Shown piece after piece: positions 14,656-23,420 of a stretch of DNA of 35,436 nucleotides. Position numbers and translations under genes: made by a program. Source of the stretch: Patulibacter medicamentivorans (GTDB taxonomy: Bacteria; Actinomycetota; Thermoleophilia; Solirubrobacterales; Solirubrobacteraceae); assembly GCF_000240225.1 (NCBI RefSeq), contig NZ_AGUD01000305.1, positions 1 to 35,436 on the forward strand, written 5' to 3'. The stretch's first letter is position 1; every line of letters starts with the position of its first letter. The notes under the pieces were generated by a model. The model searched no databases. It had not been told where the DNA came from and saw only the letters and a program-made list of their open reading frames with translations.

Positions 14656-15206
14656 GGTCGCCAGACCCGGAAGACGTCGACCTGGACCTGCTTCTGCCGG
14701 TAGCTCCCGCGGAAGACCGGGCCGGCGCCCGTGACCAGCTCGCCGTCCCGCGGGTCGCGCTTCGGCCGCAGGCTGGCGCGGACGTCGAGGACGCTGATCC
14801 CCGGCAGCGTCACGCCACCCTCGTCGAGCTGCTCGCGGACGATCACGTGCAGGTCGCCGTCGCCGTCGGGGTCGCGGGACTGGATCGCGACCACCCGTCC
14901 GCGGACGGCGCGGCAGCCGTAGACGGGCGACGGGGTCGGCGTCGGGCAGGTCGCCGTCCACGAGGCCGGGGGCGGCGGGACGGCGACCTCGGCGGCGGTC
15001 GTGGTGCCGGTCCGGCCGGCCCCCTCGGCCAGCGCGCCATCGTCCGTCGCCGGGCCCGCGCCGCCGGTCCGGCCGGTCGTCTCCGGGCTCGTCGCGCCGC
15101 CGGGGGTCGCGGTCGTCGCCAACCCACCGCCACCGCCGCCGCAACCGCTCAGCGCGCCCGCGGCCAGCATCGCCGCGACCGCCGCCGCCCGTCTGGCGGC
15201 CCTCAC
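14652..15206 (-). CDS. Lipoprotein of unknown function
   Basis: 184 aa from GTG at 15206, overlapping the TGA of copy 1 (GTGA, 4 nt). The signal is MRAARRAAAVAAMLAAGALSGC with a lipobox LSGC; Cys22 would be lipidated. A Gly run and a 60-residue Thr/Gly/Pro linker follow. A compact C-terminal domain holds two Cys (TCPTP...YGC) and reads RGRVVAIQSRDPDGDGDLHVIVREQLDEGGVTLPGISVLDVRASLRPKRDP; an OB-like beta fold is a guess. It ends FRVWRP. The DPDGDGD segment could bind Ca2+. Finding a surface lipoprotein between two intracellular DNA-repair-type proteins is odd, yet both junctions are 4-nt overlaps, so all three are one operon. Confidence 0.8.
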   Translation of the reverse strand: MRAARRAAAVAAMLAAGALSGCGGGGGGLATTATPGGATSPETTGRTGGAGPATDDGALAEGAGRTGTTTAAEVAVPPPPASWTATCPTPTPSPVYGCRAVRGRVVAIQSRDPDGDGDLHVIVREQLDEGGVTLPGISVLDVRASLRPKRDPRDGELVTGAGPVFRGSYRQKQVQVDVFRVWRP

Positions 15207-16303
15207 GCCGGAGCCTCGGCGACGACCTCGACGTCCTCGGCCTCGGGCTCGACGAAGCGGGCGAGCGGCTCGCCCTCGCGTCGCAGCGCGGTCAGCGAGG
15301 CCTTGGTCAGCTTCGCGAACGGCACCAGCCGCAGCGTCGCCAGCTTGCGCTTGCGCTCGACGGTCCAGGTCCCCGCGACGACCCCGTCGAGCAGGAACGT
15401 CGCCCGCACCCGCAGGTTCTTGGTGAAGACCTGGCCGCGGTGCTCGTCGGCGATCACGCGCGTGCGGTCGGCGTGCGAGAGCAGCAGGTTGTCGAACTCG
15501 GGCAGGAACCGCGGTGGAGCGGGGACGTCCTCGCCCGGTCGCGGCGCGTCGGGCAGGTCGAACAGCTCGCGGCGCCCGACCTTGAAGACCACCAGCTCGT
15601 CGCGCAGCTGCTCGATGACCGGCTTCAACGGCTTCAGGAACGACCAGCTCTGGGCGTCCGCCACCGACGCCGGCCCGAACGCCGCGAGGTAGCGGCGAAC
15701 CAGCTCGCGCGGGTCGTCGGCCGGATCGGGCTCGGCCCCCAGCCGCTCGCCGGCGAGCGCGAAGCGGCTGTCGCGCGGGAACGACCAGCGATCCTCGGTC
15801 GGGACCATCACCAGCGGCACGCACATCCGGGTCGCGAAGCCGAGCGCCCGCTCGTTGACGTCGGGGAAGCGCTCCTGCAGCAGCCCGCGGATCTCGTTGA
15901 AGGTCCGCGGATGGTCGGCCAGCAGCTCGCGGGCGGCGGCCAGGACCGGTTCCAGCTCCAACCCCTCGGCGCGGTCGCCGAGCACGCTCATCCCGGCGCT
16001 CAGGACCGGTTGCAACGGCGACCGCCAGGCCAGGTAGTCGCGGGCGCTGAGCAGGTGCAGCGTGCCGCGCAGGGACGTCGCGCGGACCACCTGCGCCGTC
16101 GCCAGGGCCTGGCGCAGCGCGTCGGCGTCGAAGTCCGGGATCCGCGTCCAGAGCCCGACGAACGGCGGCCGCGGGTCCTGGGCCTGCATCCCCGCGAGCC
16201 GCTCGACCGCCGTTCCCACGGGCAGCGGCTCGCGCTCGAGCAGCAGCTGGCGGGCGAGCGTCGCGCGGTTCAGCGCACGCGGGGTCAGGGTCTCCGGAGC
16301 CAC
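15203..16303 (-). CDS. AlkZ/YcaQ-like winged-helix DNA glycosylase family protein (copy 1)
   Basis: 366 aa from GTG at 16303 (MAPETLTPRALNRATLARQ). Same architecture as copy 2: LAGMQAQDPRPPFVGLWTR with Gln40-Ala-Gln42 at the putative catalytic position, RATSLRGTLHLLSARDYLAWR, RRYLAAFGPASVADAQSWSFL, FLPEFDNLLLSHADRTRVIADEHRG and VRATFLLDGVVAGTWTVERKRK. The gene leads a three-gene operon (copy 1, lipoprotein, copy 2). GACGAT, a weak -10, ends 7 nt upstream of the GTG. An upstream ATG at 16420 would add 39 low-complexity residues and is rejected. Function as an alkylpurine or crosslink glycosylase is inferred from family. Confidence 0.8.
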   Translation of the reverse strand: MAPETLTPRALNRATLARQLLLEREPLPVGTAVERLAGMQAQDPRPPFVGLWTRIPDFDADALRQALATAQVVRATSLRGTLHLLSARDYLAWRSPLQPVLSAGMSVLGDRAEGLELEPVLAAARELLADHPRTFNEIRGLLQERFPDVNERALGFATRMCVPLVMVPTEDRWSFPRDSRFALAGERLGAEPDPADDPRELVRRYLAAFGPASVADAQSWSFLKPLKPVIEQLRDELVVFKVGRRELFDLPDAPRPGEDVPAPPRFLPEFDNLLLSHADRTRVIADEHRGQVFTKNLRVRATFLLDGVVAGTWTVERKRKLATLRLVPFAKLTKASLTALRREGEPLARFVEPEAEDVEVVAEAPA

Positions 16304-16371
16304 GTCGGCGATCGTCGCAGGCCGGGCGGCCCGATCGGCCGGCAGCTCCCACGCGACCGCGGAGGGGCCGG

Positions 16372-16971
16372 TCAGCCGCCGCGCTTGGCCGGCGGGTGGA
16401 CCGTCTCGCCCGCCGCGCACATCGCGACGAACTTCTCGATCCGGCGCGCGCGGGTCTCGGGCCGCTTGGCCTCGGCGATCCGGTGCAGGATCGAGTAGCG
16501 GTTGCGGCCGTCGAGCCCGGCGAAGAAGCTCGCGGCCCCGGGCGCCGCGTCCAGCGCCGCCTGCAGGTCGTCCGGCACCGTCGCCGTCGCCGGCGAGTCG
16601 TAGGCGGCGTCCCAGCGCCCGTCGGCCCGCGCCGCCTCGACCGCGCGCAGCCCGGCGGGCCGCATCGTCCCCTCCTCGATCAGCCGCTCGGCGGTCGCGC
16701 GGTTGATCTTCGACCAGCGGCTGCGCTTGCGGCGCGGCGTGAAGCGCTGGCGGTACCAGCGCTCGTCGATCGAGCGCGCCTGGCCGTCGATCCAGCCGTG
16801 GGCGAGCGCCACCTCGACCGCCTCGGCCCAGGCCACCGACGGCACCCCGGAGTCCTTCTTGGCGACCTTGATCCAGACGCCCTCGGCACGCTCACCGTGC
16901 TCGTCCAGCCAGGCGTCCCAGTCGGCGGGCGTCGCGAACGGGATCAGCGGCAGGTCGTCGGTGGCGGCCAC
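16372..16971 (-). CDS. YdeI/OmpD-associated-like protein
   Basis: 199 aa from GTG at 16971. Recognisable blocks: ATPADWDAWLDEHGERAEGVWIKVAKKDSGVPSVAWAEAVEVALAHGWIDGQ, SIDERWYRQRFTPRRKRSRWSKINRATAERLIEEG, and a C-terminal helical region with FAGLDGRNRYSILHRIAEAKRPETRARRIEKFVAM. This is the YdeI family, cytosolic, linked in some bacteria to resistance against cationic peptides, with no known reaction. TAGGCT (16984-16979, minus) ends 7 nt before the GTG, so it has its own near-leaderless promoter in the 30-nt gap behind the GNAT gene. Confidence 0.82.
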   Translation of the reverse strand: MAATDDLPLIPFATPADWDAWLDEHGERAEGVWIKVAKKDSGVPSVAWAEAVEVALAHGWIDGQARSIDERWYRQRFTPRRKRSRWSKINRATAERLIEEGTMRPAGLRAVEAARADGRWDAAYDSPATATVPDDLQAALDAAPGAASFFAGLDGRNRYSILHRIAEAKRPETRARRIEKFVAMCAAGETVHPPAKRGG

Positions 16972-17001
16972 GTCGCGGAGCCTACGGTGCCCGCTCGCCG
17001 G

Positions 17002-17547
17002 TCAGCCCGAGCCGGTCGGCCGCGGCTGCTGCCAGACGTCGACCGTGCGGTCGATGACCGGATTGTGGATCTGGCGCTCGATCGTCATCCCGAGCTTCTC
17101 GGCGACCCGTTGCGACCCGCGGTTCTCCGGGTGGATGATCGAGATCAGCTCGTCGCGGTCGCAGCGGCCGAAGGCGTCGGCTCGGGCGGCGAGCGCGGCC
17201 TCGGTCGCCAGCCCCCGACCCCAGTGCGCGTGCGCGATCCGCCACCCCAGCTCCGCCCGACTGGCGATCTCGGGCAGGAACGCCGGGTAGGCCACGCCGA
17301 CGAAGCCCAGGAACGTGCCCTCGAGGCCCGGTTCGCGGGACTCGACCGCCCAGGCCCCGAAGCCGTGCAGGCGCCAGTGCTCCTGAACGGCGGCGTGGAA
17401 GCCCGCGACCGTCGCCGGGTCGACCGGCCGGTTGAGGAAGCGCGTGACCTGAGGGTCGCCGTTGATCGCCCGCATCGGTGCCTCGTCCTCGTCGCGCCAG
17501 AGGCGCAGCAGCGTGCGGGGCGTGCGGAGCGCTGGGGTGGGCGGCAC
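17002..17547 (-). CDS. GNAT acetyltransferase, RimJ/RimL type
   Basis: 181 aa from GTG at 17547. It starts PALRTPRTLLRLWRDEDEAPMRAINGDPQVTRFL, the usual RimL opening. The acetyl-CoA binding site is ELGWRIAHAHWGRGLATEAALAARADAF (motif A, RxxGRGLA-like), followed by ISIIHPENRGSQRVAEKLGM (motif B, with the conserved Asn before SxxVxEKLGM). It probably acetylates a protein N-terminus or a small amine; substrate unknown. The start is fixed by TAGCCT (17559-17554, minus) exactly 6 nt upstream. Confidence 0.88.
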   Translation of the reverse strand: MPPTPALRTPRTLLRLWRDEDEAPMRAINGDPQVTRFLNRPVDPATVAGFHAAVQEHWRLHGFGAWAVESREPGLEGTFLGFVGVAYPAFLPEIASRAELGWRIAHAHWGRGLATEAALAARADAFGRCDRDELISIIHPENRGSQRVAEKLGMTIERQIHNPVIDRTVDVWQQPRPTGSG

Positions 17548-17566
17548 CGGCCCAGGCTAGCGCCGC

Positions 17567-17611
17567 GGCTCGTCGCCGCACGACCCACGGCCGCGCGGCG
17601 ACGGGCGAGCC
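17567..17611 (-). terminator. Intrinsic terminator hairpin
   Basis: GGCTC plus GTCGCCGC pair with GCGGCGAC plus GAGCC (13 bp, one 4-nt internal bulge) around a 15-nt loop. It lies just after the stop of the membrane protein gene at 17615 and before the GNAT promoter. Confidence 0.6.
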
Positions 17612-17614
17612 GGA

Positions 17615-18190
17615 TCAGTGGAGCCCGGGCAGCGTCCGGAAGCCCGAGACCTCGGGCGTGTGCTCCCACTCCTCGTCGGACTCGAAGAGCACCATCCAGC
17701 CGATCGCGCCGAAGCCGACGAACAACGCCGCCATGCCGGCGAACGCGAGCCACTCCGTGGTCGTGATCGCGGCCGCGGCGAGCGCCGCCGCACCGATCAC
17801 GAGCGCCAGCAGGACCGTCGACCGCGCCGCCCGGGCCCGGTAGAGCCCGAACGCCAGCACGGCGATGCCGGCCATGAACGCCCACGGCAGCACGAGCAGT
17901 CCGAGCATCGCCACGGCGCCGCCGAGGTGCCCGAACGCGACCTCGCGCTCGCGGAGCATGTGCATCAGGCCCAGCACCGCCGGGACCATCAGCACCAGAC
18001 CGACGGCGAGCGCCATCTGCGAGAAGCTGCCCGTGTCCGGGTCGCCCACCTTGCCGATGACGTACGCCCGCTCGGTCGTACCGATCGCCGACTCGGCGAT
18101 CATCGCCACGAGCACCGCGAGCGGTGCCGTGATCATGCACCAGGCCGCCACGAGGCGGCGGAAGTGGTGCGCATTGGACAGACCGTCCAT
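17615..18190 (-). CDS. Polytopic membrane protein, unknown function
   Basis: 191 aa. About five hydrophobic segments: AAWCMITAPLAVLVAMIA, FSQMALAVGLVLMVPAVLGLM, HLGGAVAMLGLLVLPWAFMAGIAVLAFGLY, STVLLALVIGAAALAAAAIT and LAFAGMAALFVGFGAIGWMVLF. A short acidic cytosolic tail with DEEWEHTPEVSG follows. No transport or enzyme motif is recognised. The start is secure: AAGGAGGG (18203-18196) lies 5 nt before the ATG. CACAAT (18229-18224) is a possible -10, giving a ~27-nt leader, and a CRP-like palindrome at 18248-18263 overlaps the -35 position, so activation by a CRP/FNR-family regulator is plausible. Confidence 0.75.
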   Translation of the reverse strand: MDGLSNAHHFRRLVAAWCMITAPLAVLVAMIAESAIGTTERAYVIGKVGDPDTGSFSQMALAVGLVLMVPAVLGLMHMLREREVAFGHLGGAVAMLGLLVLPWAFMAGIAVLAFGLYRARAARSTVLLALVIGAAALAAAAITTTEWLAFAGMAALFVGFGAIGWMVLFESDEEWEHTPEVSGFRTLPGLH

Positions 18191-18247
18191 CGAGACCCTC
18201 CTTGTTGGTCACGACGCAGGACTATTGTGCTGCCTGATACACCACTT

Positions 18248-18263
18248 CGTGAGCAACGTCACA
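18248..18263 (-). promoter_or_regulatory. CRP/GlxR-like operator
   Basis: On the minus strand the site reads TGTGA-CGTTGC-TCACG, matching 9 of 10 positions of the CRP-family consensus TGTGA-N6-TCACA. It lies in a locally AT-richer upstream region and would cover the -35 position of a promoter with -10 CACAAT (18229-18224), a class-II-activator arrangement. Confidence 0.45.
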
Positions 18264-18331
18264 AAGAATCGCGGATGCTGCGACGTTCCGGTCGCCGACC
18301 GACCGCGACGTGACCGCCTCGCCCCGAGCGC

Positions 18332-19317
<986 letters not shown>

Positions 19318-19318
<1 letters not shown>

Positions 19319-19740
19319 CAGGCGGCGTTCCTCTGGTCGGAGCCGGCGGCCGCGGGACGCTCGAGCGCGCACTCGCGGTAGACGGCGATCTTGTGGTCGA
19401 TGGCCTGCAGGTTCCGCTCGACCTCGCGCAGCTGGCCGAGCACCCGGGCGCGGTGCTCCTCCAGCAGCGCCAGCCGCCGCTCCTCGTTGCCGGCGCCGGC
19501 GCGGACCAGGTCCGCGTACTGCTTGATCTGGCGGATCGGCATCCCGGTCCCGCGCAGCTTCGTCAGCAGCACGACCCAGCGGACGTCGCCGTCGCTGTAG
19601 CGGCGGTGGCTGGAGGACGCCCGGCCGACGGGCTCGAGCATCAGCCCGGCCCGCTCGTAGTAGCGCAGGGTATGGGCGGTGAGGCCCGTCTCCTCCGCGA
19701 CGTCGGAGATCCCGCGGAGGGCGGTGGCGGTGGTGGCCAT
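19318..19740 (-). CDS. MerR-family transcriptional regulator
   Basis: 140 aa. The N-terminal winged helix is diagnostic: [71 protein letters not shown] long dimerisation helix ([38 protein letters not shown]) follows, with a short tail. There is one Cys (EC near the end) and no metal-binding Cys pair, so metal sensing is unlikely; an AdhR/aldehyde-type or small-organic sensor is more probable. It is the first gene of an operon with the aldo/keto reductase and almost surely regulates itself via the 19747-19777 promoter. TACCCT ends 6 nt before the ATG (leaderless). Confidence 0.93.
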
Positions 19741-19746
19741 GGCTCC

Positions 19747-19777
19747 AGGGTAGAAGTTGGAGCGCGCTCGAAGTCAA
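19747..19777 (-). promoter_or_regulatory. MerR-type promoter with 19-bp spacer and dyad operator
   Basis: Reading the minus strand: -35 TTGACT (19777-19772), a 19-bp spacer (19771-19753), -10 TACCCT (19752-19747). The overlong 19-bp spacer is the hallmark of promoters that MerR proteins activate by twisting DNA. The spacer centre holds the perfect palindrome GAGCGCGCTC (19760-19769) flanked by partly symmetric arms. Confidence 0.85.
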
Positions 19778-19791
19778 GCGCGGGCGGCTGG

Positions 19792-19822
19792 GACGTTCCG
19801 GTCGCCGGGCGTCCGGAACGTC
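19792..19822 (-). terminator. Intrinsic terminator hairpin
   Basis: A 10-bp perfect stem, GACGTTCCGG with CCGGAACGTC, around an 11-nt loop. It lies between the stop of the 19838 gene and the merR promoter on the minus strand. Confidence 0.65.
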
Positions 19823-19837
19823 GCCGGCAGCCGCCGG

Positions 19838-20161
19838 CTACGCCGTCCCGACCCGACGCCGGCCGCCCTCGATCGTCCACCAGGCGATCGCGCCGACCAG
19901 GGCGCTGACGACGAGCACGGCCGGCCACGAGCCGATCGCCTTGCCGAGCGGGTGCGATCCGGCGAAGGCCACCAGGTAGACCGCGACCAGGCCGAGCGCG
20001 ACCGGCAGGCCGCGCTGCCGCATCCAGGCCAGCCCGCACCAGAGCGCGGCACCGAACAGCACCAGGCCGCCGAGCGGGCGGACGCCGGTCAGGTCGGCGA
20101 CGGCGAACCCGACGAGCAGCGAGAGGGCGGCGATCAGCCAGGTCGGCAGGGGGCGGGGCAC
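19838..20161 (-). CDS. Small polytopic membrane protein
   Basis: 107 aa from GTG at 20161. It has four hydrophobic segments: LPTWLIAALSLLVGFAVADL, GGLVLFGAALWCGLAWM, LPVALGLVAVYLVAFAG and WPAVLVVSALVGAIAWWTIEGG, with short loops and a basic C-terminus. No functional motif is recognised. TACCCT (20173-20168, minus) ends exactly 6 nt before the GTG, which decides the start against the longer Arg-rich frame. Divergent from the secreted amidase. Confidence 0.7.
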   Translation of the reverse strand: MPRPLPTWLIAALSLLVGFAVADLTGVRPLGGLVLFGAALWCGLAWMRQRGLPVALGLVAVYLVAFAGSHPLGKAIGSWPAVLVVSALVGAIAWWTIEGGRRRVGTA

Positions 20162-20404
20162 GCACCCAGGGTAGCCGGCGCCCCGTGCCGTCCGCCGACC
20201 GGCGGCCCTCGTCGCCGCGCCAGTCGGGGGCACCGCGCAGCGCCGGCGGCATAGTGTCCAAGACCAACGAGTTCGGATGCGCCAAATGGATGATCGGATC
20301 CCATGCGACCGGGGCGATACTCGCTCGGCCGGCGACCCGGACCACGGTCGTCGCGCTGCCGCGGCGTCGCGCCGCCGGCCACCCCTCCGCCCCGAAGGAC
20401 CCTC

Positions 20405-23368
20405 GTGCCATCACCCCGCCACGACCGCTCACGCCGGTCGACCGTCGCCCCCGCCGGCGCCGCCGCCCTCGCCTCGCTGCTGATCACGTTCGCCGCGGCG
20501 ACGCCCGCCTCGGCGGTCAACTACGTGACCTCCGCCAACGGCGCCTCGTGGGGCATCCACGACGCCGCCGCACCGGGTCTCGACACCGGGTCGATCCGCT
20601 CGATCACCGACAACGCCCTCTACGGCTTCGGCAACCTCCGGGTCCGGGTCGCCGGCATGGCCGCCGACGATCCCGACATCCGGATGAACGGCGAGATGAT
20701 GCGCGGCTGGGGCCTGCGGTTCGACGGCGTCGACGGCTTCCGGACCACCAGCGCCATCACCCTCGGCGGCGTCGAGATGTCGCGCGAGATCAAGCTCTCC
20801 AAGCCCGGCAACTGGGCGCGCTGGCTCGACAGCTTCACCAACACCGGGGACGCGCCGGTCGACGTCGACGTGTCGTTCGGCGGCACCACCGGCTGGAACG
20901 CCACGAGCACGAGCGGCAGCCGCACGCTCGCCAACCAGAGCGCCGTCGTCGACACCACCAGCGGCGACACGACGATCGGGGCCGACGACGCGTGGGCCGT
21001 GGTCGCGACCCCGCCCCCGACGCCGAAGCACGCCAGCGCCGGCGACAGCGACCGCGGCCCCTCCGCGGTCGTCTTCGGCACGCCGACGCCGTTCGCGGGC
21101 CACCTGCTCGGCACCGGCGTCCAGCAGCGCAGCGTCTTCGACGTCCCGCTGCCCGACACCGGGACCGAGGCGAACTTCATCGGCTACCGGCACCGGCTGA
21201 CCCTGGCGCCGGGCGAGACGGCCTCGCTCGTCCACTTCGTCGCCGCCGGTCGCGCGGAGACCGCGGCCACCAGCGGCCAGCAGATCGCCGCGGTCCGCGG
21301 CACCGCCGTCGCGCTGACCACCGCCCCCGACCTCGGCGGCCTCGGCAGCGGCACGGTCTGCACGATCCGCAACATCGACCTCGCGGCGCTGCCCGGCGCG
21401 CCCGACTGCTCCGGGATCCCGGCGCCCGAGGCGCCGGCGCAACGCCCCGCCGCGGCCCCGGTCACGACCTCGCCCTACGATGTCGTCGACAAGACGATCG
21501 GTGACCTGCAGGCCGACATGGAGGCCGGCAGGACCACCGCCCAGCAGATCACGCGCGCGTACCTCGACCGGATCGCGGCCTACGACCGCGGGCCGTTCGG
21601 CTTCCACGCCTTCATCCACGTCGCCGAGGACGCGATGGCCCAGGCCAAGCAGGCCGACGCCCGGCGGGCTGCGGGCGAGAAGGGCGACCTGCTCGGGATC
21701 CCGGTGGCCGTGAAGGACCTCTACGACACCAAGGACATGCCGACGACCACCGGCACCCTGGCGCTGGCCGGCTACCAGCCCAAGCGCGACGCCTTCCAGG
21801 TCGCGCGCCTGCGCGCCGCCGGCGCGGTGCTGATCGGCAAGGCGAACCTGTCGGAGTTCGCCAACTCGGGCAGCCAGAGCGAGTCCGGCTGGGGCCAGGT
21901 CTGGAACGCCTACAAGCCCTCGAAGACCTCGCTCGGCTCGTCCGGCGGCTCGGCGGTCGCGACGGCCACCAGCATGGCCGCGTTCGGCATGGGCAGCCAG
22001 ACCGGGGTCTCGCTCTACGCGCCGTCGACCGGCGCCAGCCTGGTGACGATGCGGGGCACCGACGGGATCTCGAGCCTCGCCGGAGCCTCGCCGCTGACGT
22101 GGATGCAGGACTTCCTCGGTCCGATGGCGCGGTCGGTGGCCGACGTCGCCCGGATCCTCAACGTCACGACCGGCACCGACCCGGAGGACTTCGTCACCGT
22201 CGACGGCGACGCCGACGCCAAGCGGCCCGCCGACTGGAAGGCGTTCCTCGATCCCAACGCCCTCCAGGGCAAGCGGATCGGGTACCTGCCGGCGGCCTAC
22301 GCGGCCAGCTACGGCGACGACGGCACGGTCGAGGCGGTCCGCGGCCGGTTCGCCGACCTGGAGGCGCTCGGGGCGACGATGGTCGAGATGCCCGATCCGC
22401 CGAGCACGGTGTCGCCGTCGATCGCGGTGCCGTCGGCCGGCCGCCGCGAGGAGGGCTGGCGCCGCTACTTCGAGCGCAACGCCGACGTCGCGCCGTTCCA
22501 CACCGCGTCCGAGATCCTCTCCTCGCCGAGGAACCTGCCGTACAACCGCCAGACGGTCGCGCCGGCCGATCGCCTGACCGACGAGCAGATCGCCGCGCTG
22601 CTGGCCTCCCGCAAGGAGTCCAAGGTCCGCCTGGCGCAGTGGATGGACGACCACGACGTCGACGTGGTCGTGTACCCCGGGTTCAAGAGCGACGTCTACG
22701 ACAACGACGGCGCCACGGCGCTGAGCTCCGACCGCGGGACCGGCGTGCCGACGTCGAACTTCGGGGTGCCGACGATCGTCGTGCCGGCCGGGACCAACCC
22801 GCACGGCGATCCGATCTCGCTCCAGTTCGTCGGTCGTGCCTGGGACGACGCCAAGGTGCTCGGCTACGGCTACGCGTTCGAGCAGCGCGTCCACGGGCAC
22901 GTCGCCCCGTCGACGACTCCGGCGCTCGCCTACGACCCGTCGGCGACGCCGCCGCCGATCGAGAACCCGAAGCCGATCCCGCCCGTGACCGTCGCGCCCC
23001 AGCCGGACGCGCCGAGCAACGGCGGACCGGCGCCGACCGCGCCAAGGCCGACGCCGCGCGTGCGCCTGACGACGACCTCGGTGCGCCCCGACCGCAAGGG
23101 CCGCTACGCGCTGCGCCTGCGCTGCTCGACCGGCGCCGGGTCGTGCCGGGTGCGGGTCGAGGTCCGTCGCGGCGGACGGGCGGTCGGCAGCCGCACGCTG
23201 ACGATCCGCGCCGGCCGCACGGCCACGGCCCGGATCACCGCGACGACCGCGATGCGCCGGGCCCTGCGGCGCGGCGGCACGCTGCATCTGCGGGTCCGCC
23301 TGAGCGGTCGCCGCTCGACGACGATCGCGGGCAGCCGGTCCGTCAGCGTGCTGCTGCGCCCGCGCTGA
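20405..23368 (+). CDS. Secreted amidase-signature-family hydrolase with extra N- and C-terminal domains
   Basis: 987 aa from GTG at 20405, 5 nt after AAGGA. Signal peptide: HDRSRRSTVAPAGAAALASLLITFAAATPASA, cut after about residue 37. Residues ~38-345 form a beta-rich domain I do not recognise. Residues ~355-840 are an amidase-signature domain: Lys437 in IPVAVKDLYD, Ser512 in LGSSGGSAVA and Ser536 in GSQTGVSLYAPS, with 75- and 24-residue spacings equal to those of fatty-acid amide hydrolase. The usual DTGGS before the nucleophile is QTGVS here. A Pro-rich linker leads to a ~100-residue, very basic beta domain (RVRLTTTSVRPDRKGRYALRLRC to the end), perhaps a wall- or glycan-binding module. Substrate unknown; it acts outside the membrane. 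A possible -10 (TAGTGT, 20252-20257) would give a ~140-nt leader. Confidence 0.85.
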   Translation: MPSPRHDRSRRSTVAPAGAAALASLLITFAAATPASAVNYVTSANGASWGIHDAAAPGLDTGSIRSITDNALYGFGNLRVRVAGMAADDPDIRMNGEMMRGWGLRFDGVDGFRTTSAITLGGVEMSREIKLSKPGNWARWLDSFTNTGDAPVDVDVSFGGTTGWNATSTSGSRTLANQSAVVDTTSGDTTIGADDAWAVVATPPPTPKHASAGDSDRGPSAVVFGTPTPFAGHLLGTGVQQRSVFDVPLPDTGTEANFIGYRHRLTLAPGETASLVHFVAAGRAETAATSGQQIAAVRGTAVALTTAPDLGGLGSGTVCTIRNIDLAALPGAPDCSGIPAPEAPAQRPAAAPVTTSPYDVVDKTIGDLQADMEAGRTTAQQITRAYLDRIAAYDRGPFGFHAFIHVAEDAMAQAKQADARRAAGEKGDLLGIPVAVKDLYDTKDMPTTTGTLALAGYQPKRDAFQVARLRAAGAVLIGKANLSEFANSGSQSESGWGQVWNAYKPSKTSLGSSGGSAVATATSMAAFGMGSQTGVSLYAPSTGASLVTMRGTDGISSLAGASPLTWMQDFLGPMARSVADVARILNVTTGTDPEDFVTVDGDADAKRPADWKAFLDPNALQGKRIGYLPAAYAASYGDDGTVEAVRGRFADLEALGATMVEMPDPPSTVSPSIAVPSAGRREEGWRRYFERNADVAPFHTASEILSSPRNLPYNRQTVAPADRLTDEQIAALLASRKESKVRLAQWMDDHDVDVVVYPGFKSDVYDNDGATALSSDRGTGVPTSNFGVPTIVVPAGTNPHGDPISLQFVGRAWDDAKVLGYGYAFEQRVHGHVAPSTTPALAYDPSATPPPIENPKPIPPVTVAPQPDAPSNGGPAPTAPRPTPRVRLTTTSVRPDRKGRYALRLRCSTGAGSCRVRVEVRRGGRAVGSRTLTIRAGRTATARITATTAMRRALRRGGTLHLRVRLSGRRSTTIAGSRSVSVLLRPR

Positions 23369-23385
23369 GCGATCGGCGAGGCGTT

Positions 23386-23420
23386 CCGGGCCGCACCCGT
23401 CAGCGCGTGGTGCGGCCCGG
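23386..23420. terminator. Bidirectional terminator between convergent genes
   Basis: A 12-bp perfect stem, CCGGGCCGCACC with GGTGCGGCCCGG, around an 11-nt loop. The minus-strand gene's stop codon (23402-23400) lies in the loop, so the hairpin overlaps the end of that gene. Confidence 0.7.

Noticed and set aside
20429..23287. Long open frame antisense to the secreted amidase
   Set aside because: Composition is Arg/Gly/Val/Asp-rich without motifs, the usual by-product of high-GC codon bias on the opposite strand; the plus frame has a signal peptide and catalytic motifs.
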